This document shows positions 63,420 through 64,000 of a stretch of 64,000 bases of DNA, one piece after another. Position numbers and translations under genes: made by a program. The stretch comes from Chitinophagaceae bacterium (GTDB lineage: Bacteria; Bacteroidota; Bacteroidia; Chitinophagales; Chitinophagaceae). The stretch is taken from positions 111,437 to 175,436 of the forward strand of contig CANGYR010000004.1 of assembly GCA_947458275.1 (NCBI GenBank). The letters run 5' to 3'. Every line of letters begins with the position of its first letter. Position 1 is the first letter of the stretch. The notes under the pieces are model-generated. The model saw only the letters and a program-made list of their open reading frames with translations. It was not told the DNA's origin and searched no databases.

Positions 63420-64000
63420 ATGCTATACAGAAGCAAAGCCCCACTTCGAATAGGTCTTGCCGGCGGCGGTACGGATGTCAGTCCCTACTGTGATCTCTAT
63501 GGCGGTGCGATTTTGAACACCACCATTTCATTATATGCGCATGCCAGCATTGAACCTCTCGAAAACAATACCATCATTGTAGAAGCACTCGACAGAAAAG
63601 AAATTGAATCGTTTGAGGTGGCTGCACAACTCCCCCTCAATGGCACATTGAACCTATTGAAAGGAGTATACAATCGTATTCAGAATGATTATCCATTCAC
63701 TACAACCGGATTTAAATTATCTACTTACGTGGATGCGCCAGCAGGTTCGGGGCTCGGCACTTCCTCTACTCTTGTGGTGGCTATTCTCGGTGTTTTTGTG
63801 GAAATGCTGAAACTGCCTTTAGGTGATTACGATATCGCCCATCTGGCTTATGAAATAGAAAGAAGTGATCTCTCACTCGCAGGAGGCAGACAAGATCAGT
63901 ATGCCGCTACTTTTGGCGGCGTGAACTTCATGGAGTTTTACGACAATGATAAAGTAATTGTGAATCCTCTCAGAATAAGATCTCAATACATCAATGAGCT
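63420..64000 (+). CDS. GHMP sugar kinase, probable D-glycero-D-manno-heptose 7-phosphate kinase, 3' truncated by window
   Basis: About 193 residues are visible. The N-terminal [20 protein letters not shown] is typical of heptose-7-phosphate kinase-like GHMP proteins. The ATP-binding motif is [37 protein letters not shown] further supports the HddA/Fkp-type kinase group. The role is sugar-nucleotide formation for LPS core or glycan synthesis. The rest of the gene lies beyond base 64000. Confidence 0.85.
   Translation, partial: MLYRSKAPLRIGLAGGGTDVSPYCDLYGGAILNTTISLYAHASIEPLENNTIIVEALDRKEIESFEVAAQLPLNGTLNLLKGVYNRIQNDYPFTTTGFKLSTYVDAPAGSGLGTSSTLVVAILGVFVEMLKLPLGDYDIAHLAYEIERSDLSLAGGRQDQYAATFGGVNFMEFYDNDKVIVNPLRIRSQYINE

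Overview
The window comes from a low-to-moderate GC chromosome of a Bacteroidota bacterium, most likely a Chitinophagaceae-type relative. The indicators are: secreted proteins with type IX secretion (T9SS) sorting domains of both C-terminal types; core promoters of the TAnnTTTG/TAnnTTCG class, often only 4-10 nt before the start codon; a futalosine-route menaquinone gene (mqnE); and Bacteroidota-restricted families (CCDC81-type HU-like protein, DUF6526, META lipoprotein, TonB-dependent receptor with a CarboxypepD_reg-like domain).

Layout. 1-6.1 kb: a truncated reprolysin-like secreted metalloprotease, a YcbB-type L,D-transpeptidase, two tandem paralogous lipoproteins and a start-less crystallin-like mini-ORF. 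6.2-19.9 kb: housekeeping genes, mostly on the minus strand: tRNA-Leu, hscB, a saccharopine-dehydrogenase-like enzyme, trmN6, tsaD, an ABC permease, a metal-receptor-type binding protein, pyrE, a NUDIX hydrolase, coaD, pyrB, pyrR, a CBM48/helix-hairpin-helix protein, P5C dehydrogenase and prfB, which carries a classical +1 programmed frameshift. 18.8-26.2 kb: a tightly packed minus-strand run (TPR protein, beta-barrel, HU-like membrane protein, methyltransferase, prfB). 26.4-37 kb: DoxX, DUF6526, cinA, a 2-oxoacid dehydrogenase E2, a META lipoprotein and a two-gene glycosidase cluster (GH31 plus a six-hairpin glycosidase). 37-52.4 kb: tRNA-Val, clpS, glnS, a nucleoside transporter, mqnE, an M43 protease, glutaminyl cyclase, a fasciclin lipoprotein and TonB receptor pair, purC, mtaB and a YwqE-type phosphatase. 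52.4-57.5 kb: an accessory island rich in repeats with an ATPase remnant, a Fic protein, a duplicated two-gene module of unknown function, and an Abi-like HEPN protein bounded by ~150-bp direct repeats. 57.5-62.9 kb: a giant secreted protein with 13 copies of an 89-residue Ig-like repeat. 63.4 kb to the end: the start of a GHMP sugar kinase.

Functional links. pyrR, pyrB and pyrE serve pyrimidine synthesis and purC serves purine synthesis. tsaD makes t6A, which mtaB methylthiolates. GH31 and its neighbour degrade glycans in the cell envelope. The proteases and the Ig-repeat adhesin depend on T9SS.

The most unusual aspect of the sequence lies between genes. Many intergenic gaps are filled with degenerate tandem arrays of 7-, 8- or 9-nt units of several sequence families, interspersed with small palindromes and at least five larger dispersed repeat families. 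In the 52-57 kb island these arrays run directly into gene fragments. The best candidate for an undescribed system is the duplicated acetyltransferase-like/small basic protein pair at 54.2-55.5 kb. A cluster of three DnaA-box-like 9-mers at 30.04 kb, near a change in predominant gene orientation, is a speculative replication-origin candidate.
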